Below, piece after piece: positions 36,958 through 45,858 of a stretch of 64,000 nucleotides of DNA; position 1 is the first letter of the stretch; each line of letters opens with the position of its first letter. The position numbers and the translations under genes are program-made. The stretch is from NCBI RefSeq assembly GCF_030866785.1, contig NZ_CP133018.1, forward strand, positions 2,728,001 through 2,792,000, read 5' to 3'. The notes under the pieces were generated by a model, which did not search any database, was not told where the DNA came from, and saw only the letters and a list, made by a program, of their open reading frames with translations. Origin of the DNA: Agromyces protaetiae (GTDB lineage: Bacteria > Actinomycetota > Actinomycetes > Actinomycetales > Microbacteriaceae).

Positions 36958-37940
36958 CCACGGCATCTCTGACCGACCGTTACGTGTACGCGGCCGCGCG
37001 CACGGTTCCCGAGGCGCAGCGCGCCGAGGTCGAGCGCGAGCTCCGTGAACGTATCGGCGACGAGACCGACGCACTGATCGAGACCGGCCACGCGCCCGAC
37101 GAGGCGGAGCGCGCCGCGCTCACCGAGCTCGGCGACCCGCTGGTCGTGGCAGCCGACTACGTCGACCGGCCCTTGCGACTCATCGGCCCGCGGTACTACC
37201 CCATGTGGCTGAGGCTGCTCAAGCTGCTGTACGCCATCGTGCTGCCGATCGCGGCCGGCGGCGTGCTGCTCGGGCAGATCATCTCGGGGGCGCCGATCGG
37301 TGCCGCCATCGGCACGACGGTCGTCACCGCGATCCAGGTCACGGTGAACATCGGGTTCTGGACGACGCTCGTGTTCGCGGTTCTGGAGCGAACGACGAGC
37401 GGGCACGACCTCACGCTCACGTGGACACCCGACCAGTTGCCCGAGCTGCCGCACCCGACGAGCGGGAACCGGTCGAACCGGCTCAGCGAGCTCATCGGGT
37501 CGCTGGTGTTCCTCGGGCTCTTCGCGGTCGCGCTCGTCGTACAGCAGTTCGGCATGGCCTTCCGCGGCGGCCCCGACGGCGGCGCCGTCCCGGTGCTGAA
37601 CCCCGAGCTGTGGAGCTTCTGGATTCCGTTCTTCCTCGCGCTGATCGCGCTCGAGATCCTGTTCGCCGTCGCGGTGTACGCGTGGGGCTGGAACTGGTGG
37701 CTCGTCGCCGGGAACCTCGCGCTCAACGTCGCGTTCACGGTTCCCGCGCTCTGGCTCCTGCTCACCGGGCAGCTCTTCAGCGACGCATTCATCGAGCTCA
37801 TCCGCTGGCCGTGGGGCGACGCGGGCCCGATCGTGATCGCGTTCGTCGTCGTCGCGACGATCGGCGTCGCGATCTGGGACGTGGTCGACGGTGCCATCAA
37901 GGCGTACCGCGCGTCCCGCGCCCGCACGCGCACTGCCTGA
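36954..37940 (+). CDS. membrane protein with permease-prefix (HAAS-like) N-terminus
   Basis: The protein has 328 residues. The first 80 residues are a charged helical prefix (VPEAQRAEVERELRERI, ERAALTELGDPLVVAADYVDRP) typical of the permease-prefix/HAAS domain found next to PadR regulators. About seven membrane helices follow. It probably responds to envelope stress or antibiotics through the PadR partner; this is inference from context. Coupled to padR by a 4-bp overlap. Confidence 0.8.
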   Translation: MTTASLTDRYVYAAARTVPEAQRAEVERELRERIGDETDALIETGHAPDEAERAALTELGDPLVVAADYVDRPLRLIGPRYYPMWLRLLKLLYAIVLPIAAGGVLLGQIISGAPIGAAIGTTVVTAIQVTVNIGFWTTLVFAVLERTTSGHDLTLTWTPDQLPELPHPTSGNRSNRLSELIGSLVFLGLFAVALVVQQFGMAFRGGPDGGAVPVLNPELWSFWIPFFLALIALEILFAVAVYAWGWNWWLVAGNLALNVAFTVPALWLLLTGQLFSDAFIELIRWPWGDAGPIVIAFVVVATIGVAIWDVVDGAIKAYRASRARTRTA

Positions 37941-38155
37941 CCCCCTCCCGTCCTCCCGTCCGTCCTCCCTCCCCGCCTCCGTCCCCCCATCCCCCCATCT
38001 CTCCTCCCTCCCCGAGTGTTAACGAAACGGCTCGGATGCACCGCCGAATCGTCATCACTCGGAGCGTTTCGTCATCACTCGACGGGGTCGGTGGGGTGGG
38101 GTGGGGTGGGTGGGGTGGGGTGGGTGGGTGGGTGGGCGGGCGGGCGGGGGCGGGG
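37941..38155. repeat. C-rich then G-rich low-complexity spacer between convergent genes
   Basis: The + strand is almost pure C/T from 37941 to 38013, then after 70 bp almost pure G/T from 38085 to 38155 (many GGGGT and GGGT units). Between them are an 11-bp inverted repeat (ACGAAACG at 38022 with CGTTTCGT near 38064) and a direct repeat of TCGTCATCACTCG. The G-rich run could form several stacked G-quadruplexes. The spacer separates the 3' ends of two convergent genes and contains no gene. Confidence 0.85.
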
Positions 38156-38944
38156 TTACTTGGGTTGCATGCGGATGGCGCCGTCGAGGCGGATGGTCTC
38201 GCCGTTCAGCATCGGGTTGGCGATGATCGAGCGGACCAGCGCGGCGTACTCGGTCGGGTGCCCGAGGCGGGACGGATGCGGCACCTGGGCACCGAGCGAG
38301 TCCTGCAGCTCCTGCGGCATCCCGGCCATCATCGGAGTCTCGAAGATGCCCGGCGCGATCGTGACCACGCGGATCAACAGCTTCGACAGGTCCCGCGCGA
38401 GCGGGAGCGTCATGCCGACCACGCCGGCCTTGGACGCGGCGTAGGCCGCCTGCCCGATCTGCCCGTCGAACGCCGCGACCGATGCGGTGTTCACAATGAC
38501 CCCGCGCTCGGCGGTGGCGGGTCCGCCCGGCAGGGCGGCCGTGACGGGTTCGGTCTCGGCGATGGCCGCGGCGGCGAGCCTGGTCACGTTGAACGTGCCG
38601 ACGAGGTTCACCCGGATGGTCCGCTCGAACGCCTCCAGCGGCGCCGGCCCCTCACGGCCGACCGTGCGGTTCGCCGTCACGATGCCCGCACAGTTCACCA
38701 CCACGCGGAGCGGCCCGAGTGCGGCCGCGGCCTCGATCGCCGTGCGCACCTGTGCCTCATCCGAGACATCCGCCCCGACGAAGCGCGCCCGCTCGCCGAG
38801 CTCCCGCGCCGCCGTCTCACCGCGATCGCCGGGCAGATCCACGAGCACGACGCTCGCGCCGCCCTCGACGAGCGCCGCCGCCGTCGCGCGGCCCAGCCCT
38901 GACGCCGCGCCCGTGACGATCGCCGATACCCCGCTCAGATCCAT
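38156..38944 (-). CDS. short-chain dehydrogenase, 3-hydroxyacyl-CoA dehydrogenase type
   Basis: The protein has 262 residues. NAD(P) motif TGAASGLGR lies near residues 12-20, NCAG near 86, and the catalytic YAASK with upstream Ser near 165-170. The long insert with [10 protein letters not shown] and the GIFETPMM loop resemble type-II 3-hydroxyacyl-CoA dehydrogenases (HSD17B10-like). AAGGAG precedes the ATG. It is 46 bp downstream of a thiolase on the same strand, which supports a role in fatty or branched-chain acyl-CoA breakdown. Confidence 0.88.
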   Translation of the reverse strand: MDLSGVSAIVTGAASGLGRATAAALVEGGASVVLVDLPGDRGETAARELGERARFVGADVSDEAQVRTAIEAAAALGPLRVVVNCAGIVTANRTVGREGPAPLEAFERTIRVNLVGTFNVTRLAAAAIAETEPVTAALPGGPATAERGVIVNTASVAAFDGQIGQAAYAASKAGVVGMTLPLARDLSKLLIRVVTIAPGIFETPMMAGMPQELQDSLGAQVPHPSRLGHPTEYAALVRSIIANPMLNGETIRLDGAIRMQPK

Positions 38945-38990
38945 GCACGTTCTCCTTGTCTGGGTGCCGCTCGTCGAGGAACGGTCGCGG

Positions 38991-40166
38991 TCACACGCGC
39001 TCGATGATGGTCGCGTTGGCCATGCCGCCGCCCTCACACATGGTCTGCAGACCGTACCGGCCGCCGGTCGCCTCGAGCTGCGCGACCAGTGTGGTCAAGA
39101 GGCGGGTGCCGCTCGACCCGAGCGCGTGCCCGAGCGCGATGGCGCCGCCGCGCGGGTTCAGCTTGGCTTCGTCGGCGCCGGTCTCGGCGAGCCAGGCGAG
39201 CGGGACCGACGCGAACGCCTCGTTGACCTCGTACGCGTCGATGTCGTCGTGGCCGAGGCCGGCGCGCGCCAGCACGCGCTCGGTCGCCGGGATGACGCCG
39301 GTCAGCATCAGCATCGGGTCGCTGCCGACGACCGCGAACGAGCGGAAGCGGGCGCGCGGTTCGAGGCCGAGTCGCTCAGCGGCCTCGGCGCTCATGATCA
39401 AGGCGGCGGATGCCCCGTCGGTGAGCGGTGACGACGACCCCGCCGTGATCCGCCACTCGAGCTCAGGGAACCGGGCTGCGAGCTCGTCGGTGCGGAACGC
39501 CGGCGGGAGCTCGGCGAGCCCGTCGACCGTGGTGCCGGGCCGCACCGTCTCGTCGGTGAGCGAGTCGACGCCGGGCACCGGGATGACCTCGGCCGCGAAT
39601 GCGCCCGCCTCCGCCGCGTCCGCCGCGAGGCGATGCGACCGGGCCGCGAACGCATCGAGCACCTCGCGCGTGAGCCCCCACTTCGCGGCGATGAGCTCGG
39701 CCGAGACACCCTGCCCGACCAGTCCGTCGGGGTACCGGCCGCGCAGCCGCGCGCCGTACGGATCGGCACCGGCGAGGCTCGATCCGAGCGGGACCCGGCT
39801 CATCGACTCGACGCCGCACGCGATCACGATGTCGGCCTGCCCGGCCAGCACGGCCTGGGCCGCGAACGTCGCGGTCTGCTGACTCGAGCCGCACTGCCGG
39901 TCGACCGTCGTGCCCGGCACCGTCTCGGGGAAGCCGGCGGCGAGCACGGCGTTCCTCGTCACGTTGAACGACTGCTCGCCGACCTGGCTGACGCAGCCGC
40001 CGATGACGTCGTCGATCAGTCCGGGGTCGAGGTCGTTGCGGTTGACGATCGTGTCGAGCACGCTCGCGAGCAGGTCGACCGGGTGGGTGCCGGACAGCCT
40101 GCCGCCGGGCTTCCCGCGCCCGACCGGCGTGCGCACGACGTCGACGATGACGGCTTCGGTGCTCAT
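38991..40166 (-). CDS. acetyl-CoA acyltransferase (thiolase)
   Basis: The protein has 391 residues. Active-site elements are the nucleophile Cys in [11 protein letters not shown] near residue 91, His in GHALGSSG near 346, and the second Cys in MCEGGGMAN near 377. The [12 protein letters not shown] segment is also typical. It cleaves 3-ketoacyl-CoA or condenses acyl-CoA; pairing with the dehydrogenase suggests beta-oxidation. Confidence 0.92.
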   Translation of the reverse strand: MSTEAVIVDVVRTPVGRGKPGGRLSGTHPVDLLASVLDTIVNRNDLDPGLIDDVIGGCVSQVGEQSFNVTRNAVLAAGFPETVPGTTVDRQCGSSQQTATFAAQAVLAGQADIVIACGVESMSRVPLGSSLAGADPYGARLRGRYPDGLVGQGVSAELIAAKWGLTREVLDAFAARSHRLAADAAEAGAFAAEVIPVPGVDSLTDETVRPGTTVDGLAELPPAFRTDELAARFPELEWRITAGSSSPLTDGASAALIMSAEAAERLGLEPRARFRSFAVVGSDPMLMLTGVIPATERVLARAGLGHDDIDAYEVNEAFASVPLAWLAETGADEAKLNPRGGAIALGHALGSSGTRLLTTLVAQLEATGGRYGLQTMCEGGGMANATIIERV

Positions 40167-40180
40167 ACCTCAACCCTACG

Positions 40181-40285
40181 AGGCTCCGCACTCCGCTGGT
40201 CGGGAAGCGCCCGACAAAGAGGACGGGTATCGGGTCTCGAGACGCTCCCTCCTCGACCGGCGAGGACGCTACTCGACCAACGAGG
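40181..40285 (-). repeat. intergenic repeat that supplies the gapB stop codon
   Basis: Read on the minus strand, TCGTTGGTCGAGTAGCGTCC leads into CCGGTCGAGGAGGGAGCGTC and TCGAGACCCGATACCCGTCC. The first block encodes the last residues (SLVE) and stop of gapB. I recognise TGGTCGAGTAGCG...TCGAGACC as a dispersed repeat common in Micrococcales chromosomes, from memory rather than from a search. It probably also forms the transcription end of gapB. Confidence 0.5.
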
Positions 40286-41765
40286 CGCGCTCGACCCGCA
40301 CGGGTTCGCGCTCGGGCAGCACCATCGGGTGCGCGCCCGCCATCGCCTCGAGGACGCGGACGACCTGGCACGAGTAGCCGAACTCGTTGTCGTACCAGAC
40401 GTAGAGCACGACATCGGTGCCGTCGGCGATGGTCGCGAGCCCGTCGACGATGCCCGCACGGTTCGAGCCGACGAAGTCGGTCGAGACGACATCGGCCGAC
40501 TCGATGTAGTCGACCTGCTGCCGCAGCGGCGACGTCAGCGAGACGCGGCGCAGGTAGCCGTTCAGCTCCGACTTCTCGGTGGGCCGCTCGAGCTGCAGGT
40601 TCAAGATCGCGAGCGAGACATCCGGCGTCGGAACACGGATCGCGCTCCCCGTGAGCCGGCCGGCGAGCTGCGGCAGCGCCTTCGCGACCGCCTTCGCCGC
40701 CCCGGTCTCGGCGATCACCATGTTCAGCACCGCGGACCGGCCACGGCGGTCGCCCTTGTGGAAGTTGTCGATCAGGTTCTGGTCGTTCGTGAACGAGTGC
40801 ACGGTCTCGACATGCCCACGGACGACGCCGTAGGCGTCGTCGATCGCGGCCAGCACGGGCGTGATCGCGTTCGTCGTGCACGACGCCGCCGACAGGATCG
40901 CATCGCCCGGCGTGATGGCATCGTGGTTGATGCCGTGCACGATGTTCTTGATCGCGCCCTTGCCGGGCGCCGTGAGCAGCACGCGGGCGACGCCCGGCGC
41001 CCGCAGGTGCTGCGAGAGCCCCGCCTCGTCACGCCACCGACCCGTGTTGTCGACCACGATCGCGTCGCTGATGCCGTACGCCGTGTAGTCGACCGAGGCC
41101 GGGTCGTCGGAGTAGATGACCTGGATCAGCGTGCCGTTCGCGAGGATCGTGTTCCGCTCCTCGTCGACCTCGATCGTGCCGGCGAACGGCCCGTGCACCG
41201 AATCACGGCGCAGCAGACTCGCGCGCTTCTGCAGGTCGTTCTCGGCCCCCCGGCGCACGACGATCGCGCGCAGCCGCAGGCCGTGCCCGTTGCCCGCATG
41301 CGCGATCAGGATGCGCGCGAGCAGCCGGCCGATGCGGCCGAACCCGTAGAGCACGACGTCGGCGCCCGCCGGCGCCGCGTCGCCATCGGCGTCAGCGACG
41401 AGCACCGGCGCGAGCTCACTGCGCAGGAAGTCCACGAGATCGGATGCCCCGCCCGCGGCCACGGTGTCACGGTACCGCTGCACGAGCCGCGCCACATCGA
41501 TCGAGGCCGGCCCCGGGCCCACCTCGCGCAGCGCCTCGAGGAGGCGGATCGTGTCTTCCGGGTCGAGCTCGACGTCCTCGGCCTGCCGGGCGAAGCGATG
41601 CGCCTTCAGCAGGTCGACCGGCGACCGGTTGATCAGCCGGCGACCGTGGATCGAGGTCACCACCCCGAACTCGCGGTACAGACCGCCGATCAGCGGGATC
41701 ATGCGCTCGGCGAGTTCCTCCCGGGCGATCCAGTCTCGGCGTCGGGCATCGAACTCGTCATTCAC
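40269..41765 (-). CDS. gapB: glyceraldehyde-3-phosphate dehydrogenase, long GapB type
   Basis: The protein has 498 residues, about 160 longer at the N-terminus than glycolytic GAPDH. The nucleotide fold starts with LYGFGRIGRLLARIL near residue 140. The catalytic Cys is in SAASCTTNAITP near 298, and the C-terminal WYDNEFGYS is intact. The extended form matches the actinobacterial GapB class, considered gluconeogenic and NADP-preferring in Corynebacterium; the cofactor cannot be read here. The nearby pckG and RamB-like genes fit a gluconeogenic role. Its last codons lie in an intergenic repeat. Confidence 0.92.
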   Translation of the reverse strand: MNDEFDARRRDWIAREELAERMIPLIGGLYREFGVVTSIHGRRLINRSPVDLLKAHRFARQAEDVELDPEDTIRLLEALREVGPGPASIDVARLVQRYRDTVAAGGASDLVDFLRSELAPVLVADADGDAAPAGADVVLYGFGRIGRLLARILIAHAGNGHGLRLRAIVVRRGAENDLQKRASLLRRDSVHGPFAGTIEVDEERNTILANGTLIQVIYSDDPASVDYTAYGISDAIVVDNTGRWRDEAGLSQHLRAPGVARVLLTAPGKGAIKNIVHGINHDAITPGDAILSAASCTTNAITPVLAAIDDAYGVVRGHVETVHSFTNDQNLIDNFHKGDRRGRSAVLNMVIAETGAAKAVAKALPQLAGRLTGSAIRVPTPDVSLAILNLQLERPTEKSELNGYLRRVSLTSPLRQQVDYIESADVVSTDFVGSNRAGIVDGLATIADGTDVVLYVWYDNEFGYSCQVVRVLEAMAGAHPMVLPEREPVRVERASLVE

Positions 41766-41847
41766 GTGCGCGTCCTCTCAGCCGAGCCACCGGTGGGCAG
41801 CGTCGACCACACTCGTTGAAGGGATGCTTCGATCCTAGAGGGACGCG

Positions 41848-42180
41848 TCAGGCCGGGGCGACCTCAGCGTCGACGGCGACGTCGTCCACGAACGAGATGT
41901 TGTAGACCGCGATGCGCTGCGGCACACCGTCGAAGGCGGCCGCTCGCGCGTCGGATGCGAGGTAGGCCTGCTCGAGCTCGGCGAACCGCTCACGGTCGCC
42001 CTCGGCGCTGACGGCCCACACGAACTCGTTCGTCTCACGGAGTCCGTACGCGAACTCGATCGCGAAGCCCGCCGCGGGCCGCACGGTGGGCATGGTGCCG
42101 TCGAACCAGGCGAGGAAGGCGTCGTATTCCCCGTCGACGAGCGTGTACCGGCGCAGCTGAATCGTCTTCACGCGGTCCAT
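41848..42180 (-). CDS. NIPSNAP/dimeric alpha-beta-barrel-like small protein
   Basis: The protein has 110 residues. The pattern IQLRRYTLVDGEYDAFLAWF, a central FAYGLRETNEFVWAVSAEG strand pair and a late helix fit the ferredoxin-like NIPSNAP or ABM-type fold. No catalytic residue is evident and the role is unknown. The ATG at 42180 gives the natural length; the open frame upstream belongs to the shadow of the lipase gene. TAGGAT lies between this gene and gapB and may be gapB's own -10 box. Confidence 0.65.
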   Translation of the reverse strand: MDRVKTIQLRRYTLVDGEYDAFLAWFDGTMPTVRPAAGFAIEFAYGLRETNEFVWAVSAEGDRERFAELEQAYLASDARAAAFDGVPQRIAVYNISFVDDVAVDAEVAPA

Positions 42181-42239
42181 CTTGCCAGGAGCGCGCGGGG
42201 CCTCCGTGCCAGACGATAGGCAGGACGAGCGCGCCGCGG

Positions 42240-43523
42240 TCAGTTCAGTGCGCCGGGCACCGCGAGGGCGTCGATCCACTCGAGCAGGCGTGGCACGGCA
42301 CGGTACCCGATCGCGCCGTGGTCGATGTCGGGATACTCGACGTACTCGACGGCGTTGCCGTTCGCCGCGAGCCCGTCGGCGTACGCCTTCGTCTCGGCCG
42401 GGTCGATGAGCTCGTCGGCGAGGCCCTGCGCGACGAAGACCGGCAGGTCGGCGGGCACCGCGTCGGGCACGTTCTCGGCGAGCAACGTCGCCCATGGCTC
42501 GGTCGCCGCCGGGTCCGCGGTCATGAACCCTCCGACGAGCGGCCGGGCGAGATCGTGCAGCTCGGTCGATTGCGTGGCGAGGCACAGGTCGTTCATGGCC
42601 GGCACGGCGGCGACGCCCGCGGGCGAGAGGATCGACTCGAGCGTCGCACCCGGCGTGGTCGGCCCGTAGACCTCGGCGTATGCGGCGAACGCGTAGGCGC
42701 CGATCGTGACGCCCGAGATATCGTCGAGGTGCGCATCGATGAGCTTCGGCAGGTTCGCGGCGGGCGCGGCGACCGCCACCCCGTGCACCTCGAGCTCGGG
42801 CGCGTACGAGGACGCGGCGGATGCGGCGAAGAGCGCCGCCTGCCCGCCCTGCGAGTGGCCCCACGTGACGAGGTCGTCACCCGCGTCGGTCTCGGGCAGG
42901 TGCTGCGCCGCGCGCACGGCGTCGAGCACCGCGGTGGCCGCCGTCGCGCCGACGAGGTAGGAGTTCGGGCCGTCGACACCGCCGCCGACGTAGTCGGTCG
43001 CGGCCACCACGAAGCCGCGGTCGAGCAGGTCGCCGAGCCCCTCCATGAGCAGGAACGGGTCGATCCACCTGGACGGGGCGCAGTCGGGCGCGGTGCCGGT
43101 CGTGGGGTGGCCCCAACCGACGACCGGTCGACCGCCGTCGGGCGCCGAGCCGGTCGGGGCGACGACCAGGCCCGAGGAGAGCACGGGATCGCCGGCCTGA
43201 TCGGTCGTGTGATAGATCACACGCCAGGCGCGCGCATCGTCGGGCGCGCCGACGATCTCCTGCGAGCGCACGAGCGTGCCGGGGTCGCCGGATGCCACGT
43301 CGTCGGGCAGCTCGTAGAAGCCCTCGATCGTGGGCTCCTCGACCTCGTCCTCGATGAGCCGGTCGGCGAAGCTGCAGCCGCCGAGCAGCACCGCGAGGCA
43401 TCCGGCCGCGATCGCGGTGCCGAGCCGGCGCCCACGGCGCGAGGCAGCGTGGGACGCGGGGGGAACCGACGACCACGCGTCACCGCGGTCGATGACCCGC
43501 GGGACGGGATCGGGTGCGGTCAC
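42240..43523 (-). CDS. secretory lipase family lipoprotein
   Basis: The protein has 427 residues. It has a basic start (SRRGRRLGT), hydrophobic core and lipobox LLGGC, so it should be a membrane-anchored lipoprotein. The alpha/beta-hydrolase domain has the nucleophile GHSQGG near residue 221 and the GWGHPTTGTAPDC segment typical of the LIP family. The late Asp (GLADELIDP) and His (DIDHGAIGY) complete the triad. The GTG at 43523, preceded by AAAGGGA, is preferred; an ATG at 43538 would add five residues. Likely extracellular ester or lipid hydrolysis. Confidence 0.85.
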   Translation of the reverse strand: MTAPDPVPRVIDRGDAWSSVPPASHAASRRGRRLGTAIAAGCLAVLLGGCSFADRLIEDEVEEPTIEGFYELPDDVASGDPGTLVRSQEIVGAPDDARAWRVIYHTTDQAGDPVLSSGLVVAPTGSAPDGGRPVVGWGHPTTGTAPDCAPSRWIDPFLLMEGLGDLLDRGFVVAATDYVGGGVDGPNSYLVGATAATAVLDAVRAAQHLPETDAGDDLVTWGHSQGGQAALFAASAASSYAPELEVHGVAVAAPAANLPKLIDAHLDDISGVTIGAYAFAAYAEVYGPTTPGATLESILSPAGVAAVPAMNDLCLATQSTELHDLARPLVGGFMTADPAATEPWATLLAENVPDAVPADLPVFVAQGLADELIDPAETKAYADGLAANGNAVEYVEYPDIDHGAIGYRAVPRLLEWIDALAVPGALN

Positions 43524-43594
43524 GGCGGTCCCTTTCATGCTGCTCTCACTGTGCCACACGTGGCCCGCGTCACTCCGTCTCGACGGGACGCAGA

Positions 43595-43628
43595 ACGCCG
43601 GGGCCGACGTGTGCGTCGGCCCCGGCGT
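43595..43628 (-). terminator. terminator of the small lipoprotein gene
   Basis: A perfect 14-bp stem (ACGCCGGGGCCGAC with its complement) around a 6-nt loop, just after the stop at 43657 on the minus strand. CACTCC/GGAGTG extend it on the outside. Confidence 0.8.
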
Positions 43629-43656
43629 CCGGAGTGCGGAAAGCGCGGTGCGGGGA

Positions 43657-44154
43657 TCAGCCCGCGGCGCACACCTCGCCGATGGCGGTGAGCTCGGTCT
43701 GCACATTCTGGGTGGTCTCCATGAACGCGTTCATGTCGAGCGCGGCCGGATCGGCGGCGGCGGCCTGGGCCTGCGCGACGAGCTCCTCGAACGCGACGCC
43801 TGCCGAGTCGGCCTGCGCCTTCACCTCGGCGTTGCCGAGGCCGTTGCGGACCTCGGCGAACTCGACGACGAACGCGTTGAGCTTCTCGACGGCGGCATTC
43901 GGATCGGCGCTGAGCTCGGACACACCCTCCTGGAGCGCGCTGGTGGATGCCGAGAGCCCCTCCTGCAGGTCGGCGCACGCCTCGGCGACGGTCTGGTCGG
44001 TGGCGGTGTTCATGTCACGCGAGTTCGAGTCGGAGCCGGAGCTGCCGGACTCGTCGGGCCCGCCGGAGGACGAGGAGTCCGCAGCGCAGCCGGTGAGCAG
44101 AAGCCCACCGAGCGCGAGCACGGCGAGCGCGGATACGTGGCGGCGAGAAGGCAT
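43657..44154 (-). CDS. hypothetical lipoprotein
   Basis: The protein has 165 residues. The lipobox LLLTGC puts the lipidated Cys at residue 23. A Ser/Gly/Asp-rich linker follows to residue 48. The rest is a helical domain with two cysteines near its ends (EACADL and GEVCAAG), probably a disulphide-closed helical bundle. No known family. A single-gene unit with its own terminator. Confidence 0.75.
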   Translation of the reverse strand: MPSRRHVSALAVLALGGLLLTGCAADSSSSGGPDESGSSGSDSNSRDMNTATDQTVAEACADLQEGLSASTSALQEGVSELSADPNAAVEKLNAFVVEFAEVRNGLGNAEVKAQADSAGVAFEELVAQAQAAAADPAALDMNAFMETTQNVQTELTAIGEVCAAG

Positions 44155-44305
44155 AGGGAAGCGTCTCCTTGACGGTGAGGTGGGTTGGACAGCGATGCTG
44201 CGCTTCCACGCTACCGATGAGGACTGCGGATTCCGATTCGGAGCCCCGGGGTTGATTTTGTGCCGCGCGTGAGGGTCAGATCTGCACGGCCGTCACGTGC
44301 GCTCG

Positions 44306-45127
44306 TCAGGCGAGGAAGCCGAGGGCGGCGGCCTTGAACTCGCGGCTCGTGAGCGTTGAGACGTGGTCGCGGCCGGCGATGCGCAGGACGTCGCTGCCCC
44401 GCGCCGCAGCGAACTCCTCCACGCCGTCGGGCACAGGGTCGAGCTCGCCGGCCACGAAGAGCACGGGCACCTCGGCCGGGATGACCAGCGGCGCCCCCGC
44501 GACGCCCTCGATGCACGCGAGCAATGCGGCCCGGTCGGCGCCGGCGTCCACGGCCGGGCGGAGGACCTGCTCGATGACCGGGTTCCTCGCCGGCTCGCCG
44601 CGCAGCAGCACGCCGCGCGCGTCATCGAGATCCCACGACGCGAACAGCTCGTTCGGCCCGGCTCCGCCCACGATCGCGCGGCGCAGCCGCCCCGGTGCCG
44701 CCGTCGCGAACGCCGACAGCGCGCGATTGCCCATCGAGTAGGCGACGAGGTCGACCCGGTCGACTCCGGCCGAGTCGAGCACGGCGACGAGGTCGTCGCC
44801 GAACCGCTCCGGGAGATAGGCGGATGCCTCGGCCGGCTTGTCGCTCTCGCCGTGCCCACGCAGATCGACGGTCAGCACGGCGTGCCCAGCCGCCTGCAGC
44901 GCGTTCACCCACCCGGTGCCCTCCCAGGTGATCCGCGCGTTCGACGCGAAGCCGTGCACGAGCAGCACCGGCACCGTCAGAATGTCCGCGGACTCCGAGG
45001 CATCCGCCCCGCCCGAGGCATCCGCCCCACCCTGCGTCGCCGCCTCGAAGACGCGGTACGCGATCAACGCGCCGTCGGGGCTGTCGGCGTACAGGACCGG
45101 CGCCTCGGGCGCCGACGCCTGCCTCAC
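44306..45127 (-). CDS. alpha/beta hydrolase
   Basis: The protein has 273 residues. The oxyanion strand is VLLVHGFAS; the nucleophile elbow is AYSMGN, a variant of GxSxG with Ala in the first position. The acid is in the FVAGELDPVP segment and the catalytic His in RDHVST. A repetitive insert (GGADASGGADASESAD) lies near residue 40. Substrate unknown. The GTG start overlaps the nicotinamidase stop by 4 bp, so the two are translated together. Confidence 0.85.
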   Translation of the reverse strand: MRQASAPEAPVLYADSPDGALIAYRVFEAATQGGADASGGADASESADILTVPVLLVHGFASNARITWEGTGWVNALQAAGHAVLTVDLRGHGESDKPAEASAYLPERFGDDLVAVLDSAGVDRVDLVAYSMGNRALSAFATAAPGRLRRAIVGGAGPNELFASWDLDDARGVLLRGEPARNPVIEQVLRPAVDAGADRAALLACIEGVAGAPLVIPAEVPVLFVAGELDPVPDGVEEFAAARGSDVLRIAGRDHVSTLTSREFKAAALGFLA

Positions 45128-45729
45128 TCGCGGGCCTCGCCGAGGCTGCTGGAGTCGGCCAGCACGGCGCCCGCATGCGCGAGCTCGGCGAGCGCCGCCT
45201 CGCTGGACTCGGGCGCCACGCCCGCGATGAGGTCGGTGAAGATCCGCACGTGACGGCCGTGTTCGACGGCGTCGAGGCCACTCGCCCGCACGCAGTAGTC
45301 GGTCGCGATGCCGACGAGGTCGACCTCGGTCACGCCGTGGTCGTCGAGGATCTGGGCGACGGTCCGGCCGTCGTCGGCGACGCCCTCGAAGGCCGAGTAC
45401 GCGGCCTCGCCCTGCCCCTTGCGGATGTGCACGTCGACGCCGCTGTGGTCGAAGTCTGGGTGGTACTCGGCGCCCGGGGTGCCGGCGACGCAGTGGTCGG
45501 GCCAGGTCTCGACGAAGTCGGGGTCGCCGTCTTCACCCGCGAAATGGCCGCCATTGTCGTTGTCGGCGTCGTGCCAGTCTCGGGAGGCGATGACGACGCC
45601 GTAGGCGTCGCGGTGCTCGGCGAGCAGCTTCGAGACACCCTGAGCAACCGCATTCCCGCCTGCGACCCCGAGCGCGCCGCCCTCGGTGAAGTCGTTCTGC
45701 ACGTCGACGATCATAAGCGCCCGGGTCAT
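45124..45729 (-). CDS. pncA: nicotinamidase
   Basis: The protein has 201 residues. The Asp-Lys-Cys triad is Asp9 (VDVQNDF), Lys104 (IRKGQGE) and Cys146 (ATDYCV). Metal ligands are in the DWHDADNDNGGHF segment. It hydrolyses nicotinamide to nicotinate in NAD salvage. The ATG at 45729 is taken as start; an in-frame codon three residues earlier is possible. Operon with the downstream hydrolase. Confidence 0.93.
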   Translation of the reverse strand: MTRALMIVDVQNDFTEGGALGVAGGNAVAQGVSKLLAEHRDAYGVVIASRDWHDADNDNGGHFAGEDGDPDFVETWPDHCVAGTPGAEYHPDFDHSGVDVHIRKGQGEAAYSAFEGVADDGRTVAQILDDHGVTEVDLVGIATDYCVRASGLDAVEHGRHVRIFTDLIAGVAPESSEAALAELAHAGAVLADSSSLGEARE

Positions 45730-45834
45730 GTGGACCACCCTTCCCTCACCCCCATTCTCATCCCAAATCCGTCGCGTCTGGGGTGGTTCTCTGCGGTTCG
45801 GGTCGAGGCGCGCGTGCGCCGGGTGGGCAGAACC

Positions 45835-45852
45835 GGCCGGATGTCTCCGGCC
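45835..45852 (-). terminator. hairpin after the carboxypeptidase gene
   Basis: GGCCGGA TGTC TCCGGCC, a 7-bp stem, directly follows the stop codon of the PBP4-type gene on the minus strand. Confidence 0.45.
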
Positions 45853-45858
45853 AGCGGG

